Of a stretch of DNA of 11,934 nt, positions 1 through 6,140 are shown piece after piece. Within the stretch, counting starts at the first letter, position 1. Each line of letters begins with the position of its first letter. A program made the position numbers and the translations under genes. The notes under the pieces are model-generated. The model was not told where the DNA came from, made no database searches, and saw only the letters and a list, made by a program, of their open reading frames with translations. Origin of the DNA: Candidatus Delongbacteria bacterium (GTDB lineage: Bacteria > Delongbacteria > UBA4055); assembly GCA_027858795.1 (NCBI GenBank), contig JAQICF010000030.1, positions 1-11,934 of the forward strand, given 5' to 3'.

Positions 1-1
1 G

Positions 2-301
2 AGCATGACAGGTAGTACGACTAAGACAGGGAGTTACAGACCTAATAAATATGGTGTGTATGACCTTGCTGGAAATGCTGCGGAATGGGTCGCAGGAGTG
101 CTAACTGCTTATCCGGGGAGTAAGAACAAGGGATTAGAATACGGAAAGAATAGGGCTTCAAGAGGTGGTTCTTGGTCATCTCATCAGGATGAGATGACTT
201 CATACAGTAGAAAATCATTAAATATTTCTAATTCGTCAGGCAATATTGGGTTCAGATGTGTCATATACTATGATACTGTTATGAGACGGGAGAATAAATA
301 G
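2..301 (+). CDS. SUMF1/FGE-fold domain protein, C-terminal fragment (5' end outside window)
   Basis: This reading frame enters from the left edge and ends at TAG 299-301, so only the last 99 codons are visible. They carry the C-terminal hallmarks of the formylglycine-generating-enzyme/SUMF1 fold: an N-x-YG-x-YD-x-AGN-x-x-EW block (visible residues 15-29), RGGSW (54-58) and the closing GFRCV (83-87). In true sulfatase-activating FGE, the stretch just after GGS(Y/W) contains the catalytic cysteine pair. Here it reads S-S-H-Q-D-E with no cysteine, so formylglycine-generating activity is unlikely. The fold is also used by EgtB-type sulfoxide synthases, by GldJ/GldK-like lipoproteins and by many secreted proteins of unknown role. 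Without the N-terminus I cannot say whether it has a signal peptide or extra domains. An ATG at 5-7 lies in frame but is probably internal, because the domain needs residues upstream. It is convergent with dnaK. Confidence 0.85.
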   Translation, partial: SMTGSTTKTGSYRPNKYGVYDLAGNAAEWVAGVLTAYPGSKNKGLEYGKNRASRGGSWSSHQDEMTSYSRKSLNISNSSGNIGFRCVIYYDTVMRRENK

Positions 302-320
302 AAAGAAATCTAAAACGAAA

Positions 321-346
321 AAAGGCTCGTAGTTACACGAGCCTTT
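321..346. terminator. bidirectional rho-independent terminator between the SUMF1-fold gene and dnaK
   Basis: A perfect 10-bp stem (AAAGGCTCGT / ACGAGCCTTT) encloses the 6-nt loop AGTTAC. Read on the minus strand, the stem runs into T6-CG-T4, a good termination tract for dnaK. On the plus strand the tract is shorter (TTTCTTCT), so termination of the SUMF1-fold gene may be weaker. It lies 19 nt after that gene's stop codon and serves two convergent genes. Confidence 0.85.
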
Positions 347-369
347 CTTCTGGGAGGAGATTTTTTTAG

Positions 370-390
370 ATCCTGAAATAAATTCAGGAT
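370..390. repeat. REP-like palindrome ATCCTGAA-N5-TTCAGGAT
   Basis: Perfect 8-bp inverted arms (370-377 and 383-390) flank a 5-nt AT loop, followed by GAC. It sits 12 nt beyond the dnaK stop codon. Neither side has a proper T-tract: a run of A follows it in the dnaK direction. It is therefore not a convincing terminator by itself. From memory, the core GTCATCCTGAA...TTCAGGATGAC resembles short palindromes dispersed through intergenic regions of unrelated bacteria, which is why I call it REP-like. Copy number cannot be judged from one window. Confidence 0.55.
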
Positions 391-402
391 GACATAATTG
401 TT

Positions 403-2349
403 TTATTTCTTCTCTTCTTCGTCATCAACAACTTCAAAATCAGCGTTTTCTACATCTTCTTTACCATCTGATTTTGCTTCATCTTCCGGTTGGTGCTGTG
501 ATGGATCAAAGCCTGCTGCTCCTTCTTGTCCTGCTTCTCCGGGTTGTGCACCTGCAGCTTTTTGCATCTTTTCACTAATCTCATGCCATACCTTATTGTG
601 CTCTTCGGTAGCCATTTTGATAGTTTCGATGTCATCACCTTTAAGAAGTTCTTTCAATTTATCAACACCTGTCTGCAATTTTTCTTTATCAGCAGGATCA
701 AGCTTATCTTCAAGATCTTTGATCAATTTCTCGGTTTGGAAAATTGTTTGATCAGCAGCATTTCTGGCATCAGCAACTTCTTTTTTCTTCTTATCGGATT
801 CTTCGTTAGCTTTTGCATCAGCTTTCATTCTTTCGATCTCTTCATCACTAAGTCCAGATGAGAATTCTATCTTAATATGCTGTGTTTTTCCAGTGGCTTT
901 ATCTTTAGCAGAAACACTTAAGATGCCGTTTGCATCAATATCGAATGTTACTTCGATCTGTGGAACTCCTCTAGGAGCAGGTGTGATACCATCTAGCTGG
1001 AATCTGCCAATAGTTTTATTGTCCGGTGCCATTGGTCTCTCACCCTGTAGCACATGGATATCAACAGCAGGTTGATTATCAGCAGCAGTAGAGAAAGTCT
1101 CTGTTTTCTTACTAGGAATAGTAGTGTTAGCATCAATAAGCTTTGTCATTACGCTACCAAGAGTTTCGATACCAAGTGATAATGGAGTTACATCTAAAAG
1201 AAGTACATCATGAACATCACCTGCAAGAATACCCGCTTGGATAGCAGCTCCAAGAGCAACAACTTCGTCAGGATTTACACTTTTGTTAGGCTCTTTACCG
1301 AAGAAATCCTTTACTGCTTCCTGAACAGCAGGAATCCTAGTTGATCCACCAACAAGGATAACTTCTTTTATTTCACTAAGATCAATTCCTGCATCTTTTA
1401 ATGCAAGTTTACAAGGATCAATTGATGCTTTCACAAGATCGTTAGTAAGATCATTGAACTTAGCCCTTGTCAAAGAAATATCTAAATGCTTAGGTCCATC
1501 TTGAGTTGCTGTGATAAATGGTAAGTTAACTTGTGTCTGAGTTCCTGCTGAAAGTTCAATTTTAGCTTTTTCTGCAGCTTCTTTAAGTCTCTGAAGTGCC
1601 ATCGGATCTTTTTTTAGATCTATCCCATCAGTTTTCTTGAATTCATCAGCTAAATAATTTATTAATCTCTGGTCAAAATCATCACCACCAAGGTGAGTAT
1701 TACCATTAGTAGATTTTACTTCGAATACTCCATCACCTATCTCAAGAATAGATATATCAAAAGTACCACCACCAAGGTCATAAACAGCTATAATGCCTTC
1801 AGTTTTTTTATCAAGACCATAAGACAATGCAGCAGCAGTAGGTTCATTCACGATTCTCTTTACATCAAGTCCAGCGATAACTCCAGCATCTTTTGTAGCT
1901 TGCCTTTGAGCATCATTGAAATATGCGGGAACAGTGATTACTGCTTCAGTAACTTTTGTTCCCAGATAGTCTTCTGCTGCCTGTTTTAATTTCTGTAAAA
2001 TAATAGCAGATATTTCAGGAGGTGTAAATTCTTTGTCATCTATTTTAACCTGAACAACTCCATTGTTATTTTGAGTTACTTCAAATGGAATTTCTTTTAG
2101 CTCTTGTGTAACTTCGCTATATTTTCTTCCCATGAATCTTTTAATAGAAGAAATAGTTTTGTGAGAGTTTGTAACGGCCTGTCTTTTTGCAGGTCCACCA
2201 ACTAATCTTTCACCATTCTTTGCAAAAGCAACAACCGATGGAGTGGTTCTTCCACCTTCCGCATTTGTAATAACGACAGGTTCATTACCTTCCATAACTG
2301 CTACACAACTATTTGTTGTTCCCAGATCAATACCGATTATTTTTCCCAT
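403..2349 (-). CDS. dnaK: Molecular chaperone DnaK (Hsp70)
   Basis: This is an ATP-dependent Hsp70 chaperone that, in the known family, works in the cytoplasm with DnaJ and GrpE to fold and rescue proteins. The 648-residue product is full length for bacterial DnaK. Visible motifs: the phosphate-1 loop GIDLGTTNS (6-14), catalytic lysine K70, [17 protein letters not shown] (140-156), [11 protein letters not shown] (168-178), the phosphate-2 loop DLGGGTFD (191-198) with T196, the adenosine motif VGGSTRIP (333-340), the interdomain linker DVLLLDV (381-387), and the substrate-binding domain after it. The C-terminus has an Ala/Gly/Gln-rich segment and an acidic end, [10 protein letters not shown], like the EEVD-type tail of other DnaKs. 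The start is fixed by the conserved N-terminus and by AGGAG at 2356-2360, 6 nt upstream. grpE and dnaJ are not adjacent. I found no CIRCE operator; a possible sigma-54 promoter is listed separately. The gene is divergent from lgt. Confidence 0.99.
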   Translation of the reverse strand: MGKIIGIDLGTTNSCVAVMEGNEPVVITNAEGGRTTPSVVAFAKNGERLVGGPAKRQAVTNSHKTISSIKRFMGRKYSEVTQELKEIPFEVTQNNNGVVQVKIDDKEFTPPEISAIILQKLKQAAEDYLGTKVTEAVITVPAYFNDAQRQATKDAGVIAGLDVKRIVNEPTAAALSYGLDKKTEGIIAVYDLGGGTFDISILEIGDGVFEVKSTNGNTHLGGDDFDQRLINYLADEFKKTDGIDLKKDPMALQRLKEAAEKAKIELSAGTQTQVNLPFITATQDGPKHLDISLTRAKFNDLTNDLVKASIDPCKLALKDAGIDLSEIKEVILVGGSTRIPAVQEAVKDFFGKEPNKSVNPDEVVALGAAIQAGILAGDVHDVLLLDVTPLSLGIETLGSVMTKLIDANTTIPSKKTETFSTAADNQPAVDIHVLQGERPMAPDNKTIGRFQLDGITPAPRGVPQIEVTFDIDANGILSVSAKDKATGKTQHIKIEFSSGLSDEEIERMKADAKANEESDKKKKEVADARNAADQTIFQTEKLIKDLEDKLDPADKEKLQTGVDKLKELLKGDDIETIKMATEEHNKVWHEISEKMQKAAGAQPGEAGQEGAAGFDPSQHQPEDEAKSDGKEDVENADFEVVDDEEEKK

Positions 2350-2405
2350 AATTTGCTCCTTTTTATAATTTGATTTTATTATTCCGCATCAACGACCTCA
2401 ATCAA

Positions 2406-2421
2406 TACAAATAGCGTGCCA
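2406..2421 (-). promoter_or_regulatory. candidate sigma-54 (-24/-12) promoter of dnaK
   Basis: On the minus strand the site reads TGGCACG-CTAT-TTGTA, against the sigma-54 consensus TGGCACG-N4-TTGC(A/T). The -24 element matches fully, the spacing from GG to the -12 dinucleotide is the required 12 nt, and the -12 element differs only in GT for GC. Transcription would start near 2395, giving a leader of about 45 nt before the dnaK ATG, which is plausible. A weaker sigma-70-like alternative (TTGATT followed by TAATAA) lies just downstream. No enhancer-type inverted repeat was identified upstream. Sigma-54 control of dnaK would be unusual. Confidence 0.4.
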
Positions 2422-2514
2422 AAACTAGGAAAGCTCACATTTAGCTACAAATTAATAGAATTACTTTTTTAATTATTTCCTATAAGTTGAACAAATTGTA
2501 TTTATGTCATAATT

Positions 2515-2543
2515 TTGTCAGGTTTTGGAAGTGATATTAAAAT
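2515..2543 (+). promoter_or_regulatory. predicted sigma-70-type promoter of lgt
   Basis: TTGTCA (2515-2520, 5/6 to consensus) and TAAAAT (2538-2543, 5/6) are separated by the ideal 17 nt. The predicted start is near 2550, about 55 nt before the lgt ATG. A direct repeat of TGTCA (2505-2509 and 2516-2520), one helical turn apart, overlaps the -35 region and might bind a regulator, but it is short enough to be chance. Confidence 0.5.
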
Positions 2544-2604
2544 TGCAAAATGCAGGTTATATGATTAAATTTGATTGAATAGAAAAACTTAAGTGGAAAT
2601 ATAA

Positions 2605-3447
2605 ATGGAAAGTTTTCAATCGTGGTGGCAAACCATCCCCTACAGAATAGATCCAACGATCTTCTCACTGGGAAGTTTTCAGCTTAAATATTACGGACTT
2701 ATGTACATTCTTGCATTTTCAACGGTATATATAATAGTAAGAAATAGAATTAAAAGAGAAAAATTTGAATATACCAATGATTTGATAGAAAACTATTTTT
2801 TTACTATTATTATATTTGTACTCATAGGTGGTCGCTTAGGATATGTCCTTTTCTATAACCTAAATTATTTTTTACATAATCCTTTAGAAATAATACTGCC
2901 TTTCAAATTTGCGGGTGGCTTTAAATTTACCGGTATTGCCGGAATGTCTTACCACGGGGCAACTATAAGTGCATTTTTAGGTACATATTTGTTTTGTAAA
3001 AAGAATAAATTGAACTTTTTTGAATTCTCGGATTTTATAATCCCAGCAGTGCCACTTGGTTACACATTTGGACGATTAGGCAATTTTATCAACGGAGAAT
3101 TATACGGAAGAGTTACAGAGAGTTGGTTTGGGATGTATTTCCCAATGGCAGGAGATGATACTTTAAGGCATGCTTCACAACTCTATGAAGCTTTTTTCGA
3201 AGGTATTATTCTCTTCGTTATATTATGGTCAATAAGAAAAAGTGAGTTTGCGAAGGGTAAATTATTGGCTTTTTACATAATGTTCTACGGAATAATAAGA
3301 TTCTTCATAGAATTTGTTAGAGAGCCTGATGAACAGCTTGGTTTCATATTATTCAATCTTTCTATGGGACAGATCCTCTGTTTTATAATGATATTATCAG
3401 GGATAGTTATGATTATGATAAATAAAAAATTAGCGAGGACAAGATGA
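2605..3447 (+). CDS. lgt: Prolipoprotein diacylglyceryl transferase
   Basis: Lgt is the inner-membrane enzyme that transfers diacylglyceryl from phosphatidylglycerol to the lipobox cysteine of prolipoproteins, the first step of lipoprotein maturation. The 280-residue product has the family's usual length and about seven hydrophobic segments. Motifs: YGLMY (30-34), GGRLGYVLFYN (75-85), the essential-histidine motif S-Y-H-G (H117), the Lgt signature GRLGNFINGELYGR (156-169) containing R157 and E165, H-x-SQLYEA (189-196), and FVREPDEQLG (237-246) with R239. The ribosome binding site is weak (GTGGA around 2593-2597). The start is supported by the normal N-terminal length and the upstream promoter. 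Its stop codon overlaps the ATG of the next gene (ATGA), which suggests translational coupling to a predicted lipoprotein, itself a substrate class for this enzyme. It is divergent from dnaK. Confidence 0.98.
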   Translation: MESFQSWWQTIPYRIDPTIFSLGSFQLKYYGLMYILAFSTVYIIVRNRIKREKFEYTNDLIENYFFTIIIFVLIGGRLGYVLFYNLNYFLHNPLEIILPFKFAGGFKFTGIAGMSYHGATISAFLGTYLFCKKNKLNFFEFSDFIIPAVPLGYTFGRLGNFINGELYGRVTESWFGMYFPMAGDDTLRHASQLYEAFFEGIILFVILWSIRKSEFAKGKLLAFYIMFYGIIRFFIEFVREPDEQLGFILFNLSMGQILCFIMILSGIVMIMINKKLARTR

Positions 3448-3938
3448 AAAACATTCAATGTGTTTTATTTTCACTGGTAATTGCATTACTATTATTCAGT
3501 GTTGGCTGTACTAAATCAGAAGAAAATAAAAATTCTGAAGTAAAAAAAATTGAAGTAACAGAAAAAGAAAATATCAAACAAAGGGAAATAGATTCAGATA
3601 ATCAATCTTCTATCGAAAGCTTAATGCCTGAGCACTGGGAAGTATTAAATTCTACTCTGATTCCCGCTGAGAAATTAGATGTTTATAGTCGTACTTTTGG
3701 TGGAAAAATTGTGAATTTTGAAAATAACTTCATAGGTTCATCGGAACCTTACAATCATTATAAATTTCAGATCAATGTAATAAAGGCTTTAGATGTGTCT
3801 GAGGCAAAAAAAATATTTGATACGATCTATGCACGAACATCGAACAAAGAAAAATATCTATTAAAGGAAGATCTAATCTACGAGTTTATGGCAAATGATG
3901 CATTCACCACCCGATGTAGAGAGATTTTTTCTAAATAA
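3444..3938 (+). CDS. Predicted lipoprotein of unknown function, coupled to lgt
   Basis: I do not recognise this 164-residue protein. It starts with a lipoprotein-type signal: positively charged M-K-N, a hydrophobic core (7-18) and a cysteine at 22 in the context F-S-V-G-C. The Ser at -3 is less usual than Leu, so the lipobox is slightly atypical. A Lys/Glu/Asn-rich linker follows (about 23-60), then a folded-looking segment (about 62-164) with no motif I can name. The ATG overlaps the lgt stop (ATGA) and has GAGGA at 3435-3439, so it is probably co-transcribed and translationally coupled with lgt. The last residues (about 150-164) overlap, in another frame, an orphan fibronectin III fragment. 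The C-terminus may therefore have been created by a recombination junction and may not be native. No terminator separates it from that fragment. Confidence 0.75.
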   Translation: MKNIQCVLFSLVIALLLFSVGCTKSEENKNSEVKKIEVTEKENIKQREIDSDNQSSIESLMPEHWEVLNSTLIPAEKLDVYSRTFGGKIVNFENNFIGSSEPYNHYKFQINVIKALDVSEAKKIFDTIYARTSNKEKYLLKEDLIYEFMANDAFTTRCREIFSK

Positions 3939-4095
3939 AAGATTACTTCCGGTAAGCTTCAAAGTATATTCTTCAAGCGATCCATATAGTGGATTTGAAG
4001 AAGATCTATCAGGGATACTTAATGGTGAAAGTTGGTCAACTGCTGAAGTTGATGCTAAGAAATTTTATTATGTTAAAGCGGTAAGTGCAAAATAG
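3895..4095 (+). pseudogene. remnant of a secreted protein: C-terminal half of a fibronectin type III domain
   Basis: An open frame of 66 codons ends at TAG 4093-4095. From about 3955 its translation (SFKVYSSSDPYSGF ... WSTAEV ... KKFYYVKAV) looks like strands C to G of a fibronectin type III module as found at the C-termini of large secreted FCB-group proteins. It closely resembles GYDVYSSDDPYGTF at the right end of this window, inside the C10 protease. The first strands of the domain, including the W of strand B, are missing, and stop codons lie just upstream in this frame. It overlaps the lipoprotein gene by 44 nt and has no ribosome binding site before the ATG. The simplest reading is a leftover 3' end of a deleted gene that kept its own terminator. 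A small expressed protein is possible but less likely. Confidence 0.6.
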
Positions 4096-4118
4096 ATAAT
4101 TTTAAAATATTTGAAATG

Positions 4119-4143
4119 AAAAAAGGGCGATTCGCCCTTTTTT
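4119..4143. terminator. strong bidirectional rho-independent terminator
   Basis: GGGCG-ATT-CGCCC, extended by A6 on the left and T6 on the right, forms an 11-bp stem with a 3-nt loop. T-tracts result on both strands. It closes the lgt/lipoprotein/remnant unit on the plus strand. The glutamine synthetase stop codon (TAA on the minus strand, 4144-4146) directly abuts the stem, so the same structure ends the minus-strand operon. Confidence 0.93.
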
Positions 4144-5631
4144 TTATCCACAATGTAAATATTTATCGACCAGCTCTTGAAGCATAACCGTGTTACCCTC
4201 CATCATTTCGCTTAAACCAAAATCATTAAAAGCTTTAAGGTCTTTTATGATCCTGGAGATCATTCCTTTTGGAAAGATACCATCTTTTTCATAAAGATCT
4301 CTTACTTTTTCTAGCTCATCTGCTGATTCAAAACAGGAAGCTGGTAATTGTTTTAATTCTTCAATAGAGCTCGCATTGGTTGTTACATATAATGAATTGG
4401 CAATATCTAGGCTATTATCCATTTCAAGCCCGTGCAATGCAGCGATCGTGATCCCTGCCAATAATTGGTGTACATTTGCACTCCCATCCGGATTTCTGAT
4501 TTCGACAGTCTGATTATTTACAAAAGTTTTTCCGTCATTCACTTCTAAAGGATTTGCATGAAGTATAATATCCTCTGCCCCCTGCCATCCTAGAGGAACT
4601 CTTACAAGAACGGATCTGTTCCGATCTCCCCAACATATCTTTGTAGGAGCTTCCTGATGAGGAACCAATCTAAGGAAAGATGTTGGAACTGTGTTTCCAA
4701 ACGCTGTTAGTGATGGAGCAAGATCAAGTAATCCTGCGATAAGTTTTTTTGCAACTTCAGTAAGACCTTTCTCGCCTGCATTTTTCATTGCATTCTGACC
4801 GTCTTTTACGAGTCTCATATGTATATGAAGTCCACTACCGGCTTGACCTACCATGATCTTCGGAGCAAAACTAACTTCCAAACCATATTTGTAAGCAGTT
4901 TCTCTAACAGCCCATTTTGCTAAAGCAAGTTGGTCTGCAGCATCTTCGATAGGAACAGGTAAGAATTCAATCTCATGTTGTACCATTTCAAGATCACCAT
5001 TGATTATGTTTCCTACTTCAGCGTGACCGTATTTAATGTTACCACCGATCTCACTGATAACTTTCATTGCTTCAATTCGAATAAATCCCCATTTCGCAAA
5101 TGGATGTGATTCGTGATAACCTTTTTGTTCAATAATAGGGTAAATTGAATCTATCTCTGAAAATAAATAGTACTCTAATTCTCCAAGTGCTTCTAAGGTG
5201 TATCCAGTTCTTTCTTTTAGAATTTTATGAGCTTTTTTTACAATATGACCTGGTGAACCCTCAAGAGGTTTTCCATCAGCTGTGTAGAACGAACATAAAA
5301 TATCAACGGTTGGCATTTCGGTAAATGGGTTTACAAAAGCAGTTTTATATCTTGGAACAACGTATAGGTCACTGGAAATAGCATCTATGAATGTAAATAA
5401 ACTTGAACCGTCAACTCTTTCACCAACTGTGAGGATCTCTTCCAAATGTTCAAGCCCATTGATAATGAAATTCAAAGTTTTCAGTCTCCCGTCACCACCA
5501 ACATACCTAAAGTTCAGCATTTTAATTTCATGATCAATGATGAATTTTATAATATCCGATTTTGTAAAACAATCCGGTAATTTATTAAGGTATTTTGCAA
5601 TTTTATTTGGACAAATCGATAAATCGTTCAT
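4144..5631 (-). CDS. glnA: Glutamine synthetase (divergent class I type)
   Basis: This enzyme forms glutamine from glutamate, ammonia and ATP in the cytoplasm. The 495-residue product is somewhat longer than typical class I enzymes (about 440-470). Recognisable active-site blocks: VDGSS (73-77) in the D50/ammonium loop, E-x-E (151-153) for metal binding, HAEVG (203-207) and HEIEF (219-223), GSGLHIHM (265-272), RLVPHQEAP (321-329), DRNRS (336-340) with VRVP (343-346), and E-I-R-N-P-D-G (377-383). Retention of the ammonium-site Asp and Ser favours a true glutamine synthetase over a gamma-glutamyl-amine ligase such as PuuA. Residue Y415 in S-L-Y aligns by context with the adenylylation tyrosine of class I enzymes, but the following residues (VTTNAS) differ from the usual DLPPEE, so GlnE-type control is uncertain. 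AGGAG lies 5 nt before the ATG. The gene sits 36 bp after the barrel-protein gene and is probably last in the mtaD operon. Confidence 0.93.
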   Translation of the reverse strand: MNDLSICPNKIAKYLNKLPDCFTKSDIIKFIIDHEIKMLNFRYVGGDGRLKTLNFIINGLEHLEEILTVGERVDGSSLFTFIDAISSDLYVVPRYKTAFVNPFTEMPTVDILCSFYTADGKPLEGSPGHIVKKAHKILKERTGYTLEALGELEYYLFSEIDSIYPIIEQKGYHESHPFAKWGFIRIEAMKVISEIGGNIKYGHAEVGNIINGDLEMVQHEIEFLPVPIEDAADQLALAKWAVRETAYKYGLEVSFAPKIMVGQAGSGLHIHMRLVKDGQNAMKNAGEKGLTEVAKKLIAGLLDLAPSLTAFGNTVPTSFLRLVPHQEAPTKICWGDRNRSVLVRVPLGWQGAEDIILHANPLEVNDGKTFVNNQTVEIRNPDGSANVHQLLAGITIAALHGLEMDNSLDIANSLYVTTNASSIEELKQLPASCFESADELEKVRDLYEKDGIFPKGMISRIIKDLKAFNDFGLSEMMEGNTVMLQELVDKYLHCG

Positions 5632-5667
5632 TAAAACTCCTGTTAAAAGATAAATCTTAAACTAATA

Positions 5668-6099
5668 CTAAAAAATAAATCTGAAACTTATACCACCAAG
5701 AAGATCAAAATCCATTTCACTACCAATATTCAATCCCGGTGCGAGTTCTCCAGAAAGTGAAAAAGGTATTGTCCTGAATTTATAATATATTCCAAATGGG
5801 AATTTGAATCCTATTACAGTTTCTTTACCAGCCTTTAATCTTCCACCTGGTCCATAATAAAATGTCATAGGTTTACCATCTACTCTACTCCCCATTTTTT
5901 TATGGAATAGATATGCTCCATGAAGATCAAAATCTTCATTTTTCATGCTCCAACCAAGCTGAAAGTCCATAGCCAAATTCTTTCCATGCCATTGTCTAAA
6001 ACTAACACCAGTAGGTTCTCCCAAAATTATTCCAAGTTCAATAGCATAAGTAACCGAAATTGATAAAGTTAAAAATACCAATACAATCATCTTTTTCAT
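5668..6099 (-). CDS. Small outer-membrane beta-barrel protein, unknown function
   Basis: From the chosen ATG the product is 143 residues. A signal peptide (MKK, hydrophobic core, likely cleavage after T-Y-A at 19) precedes alternating polar/hydrophobic strands rich in Gly and aromatics. The last residue is Phe in FRFIF, as expected for a C-terminal BAM recognition signal. An early LGEPTGVSFRQW motif (27-38) recalls a group of uncharacterised small barrel proteins with a G-x-PTG-x-S pattern; this is from memory and not checked. An ATG four codons upstream (6109-6111) is in frame, but GGAGG at 6105-6109 overlaps it and is ideally placed for the inner ATG, giving a standard MKK signal start. It lies between mtaD (41-bp gap) and glutamine synthetase (36-bp gap) on the same strand with no terminator, so co-transcription is likely. 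A role in porin-like uptake cannot be inferred from sequence. Confidence 0.8.
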   Translation of the reverse strand: MKKMIVLVFLTLSISVTYAIELGIILGEPTGVSFRQWHGKNLAMDFQLGWSMKNEDFDLHGAYLFHKKMGSRVDGKPMTFYYGPGGRLKAGKETVIGFKFPFGIYYKFRTIPFSLSGELAPGLNIGSEMDFDLLGGISFRFIF

Positions 6100-6104
6100 A
6101 ACAT

Positions 6105-6109
6105 CCTCC
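6105..6109 (-). promoter_or_regulatory. Shine-Dalgarno GGAGG that decides the barrel-protein start
   Basis: On the minus strand GGAGG sits 5 nt before the ATG at 6097-6099 and overlaps the alternative upstream ATG (6109-6111). A ribosome bound here would initiate at the inner codon, and no comparable site precedes the outer one. Confidence 0.75.
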
Positions 6110-6140
6110 ATATACCTTATATATAAGCATTAAATAGTAT

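Noticed and set aside
398..861. Plus-strand open frames opposite dnaK (398-751 and 526-861)
   Set aside because: They lie antisense to a strongly conserved dnaK, have compositionally odd Ser/Phe-rich translations and no ribosome binding sites.
1693..1989. Plus-strand open frame inside dnaK
   Set aside because: It is a shadow of dnaK codon bias with no recognisable protein features.
2401..2450. Possible CIRCE operator upstream of dnaK
   Set aside because: The TTAGCACTC-N9-GAGTGCTAA pattern is not present; only scattered GTG and CTCA strings occur without inverted symmetry.
6116..6127. Perfect 12-bp palindrome CTTATATATAAG between mtaD and the barrel gene
   Set aside because: It is almost pure alternating A/T in AT-rich DNA. 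It has no T-tract for termination and no clear operator character; chance is the simplest explanation.
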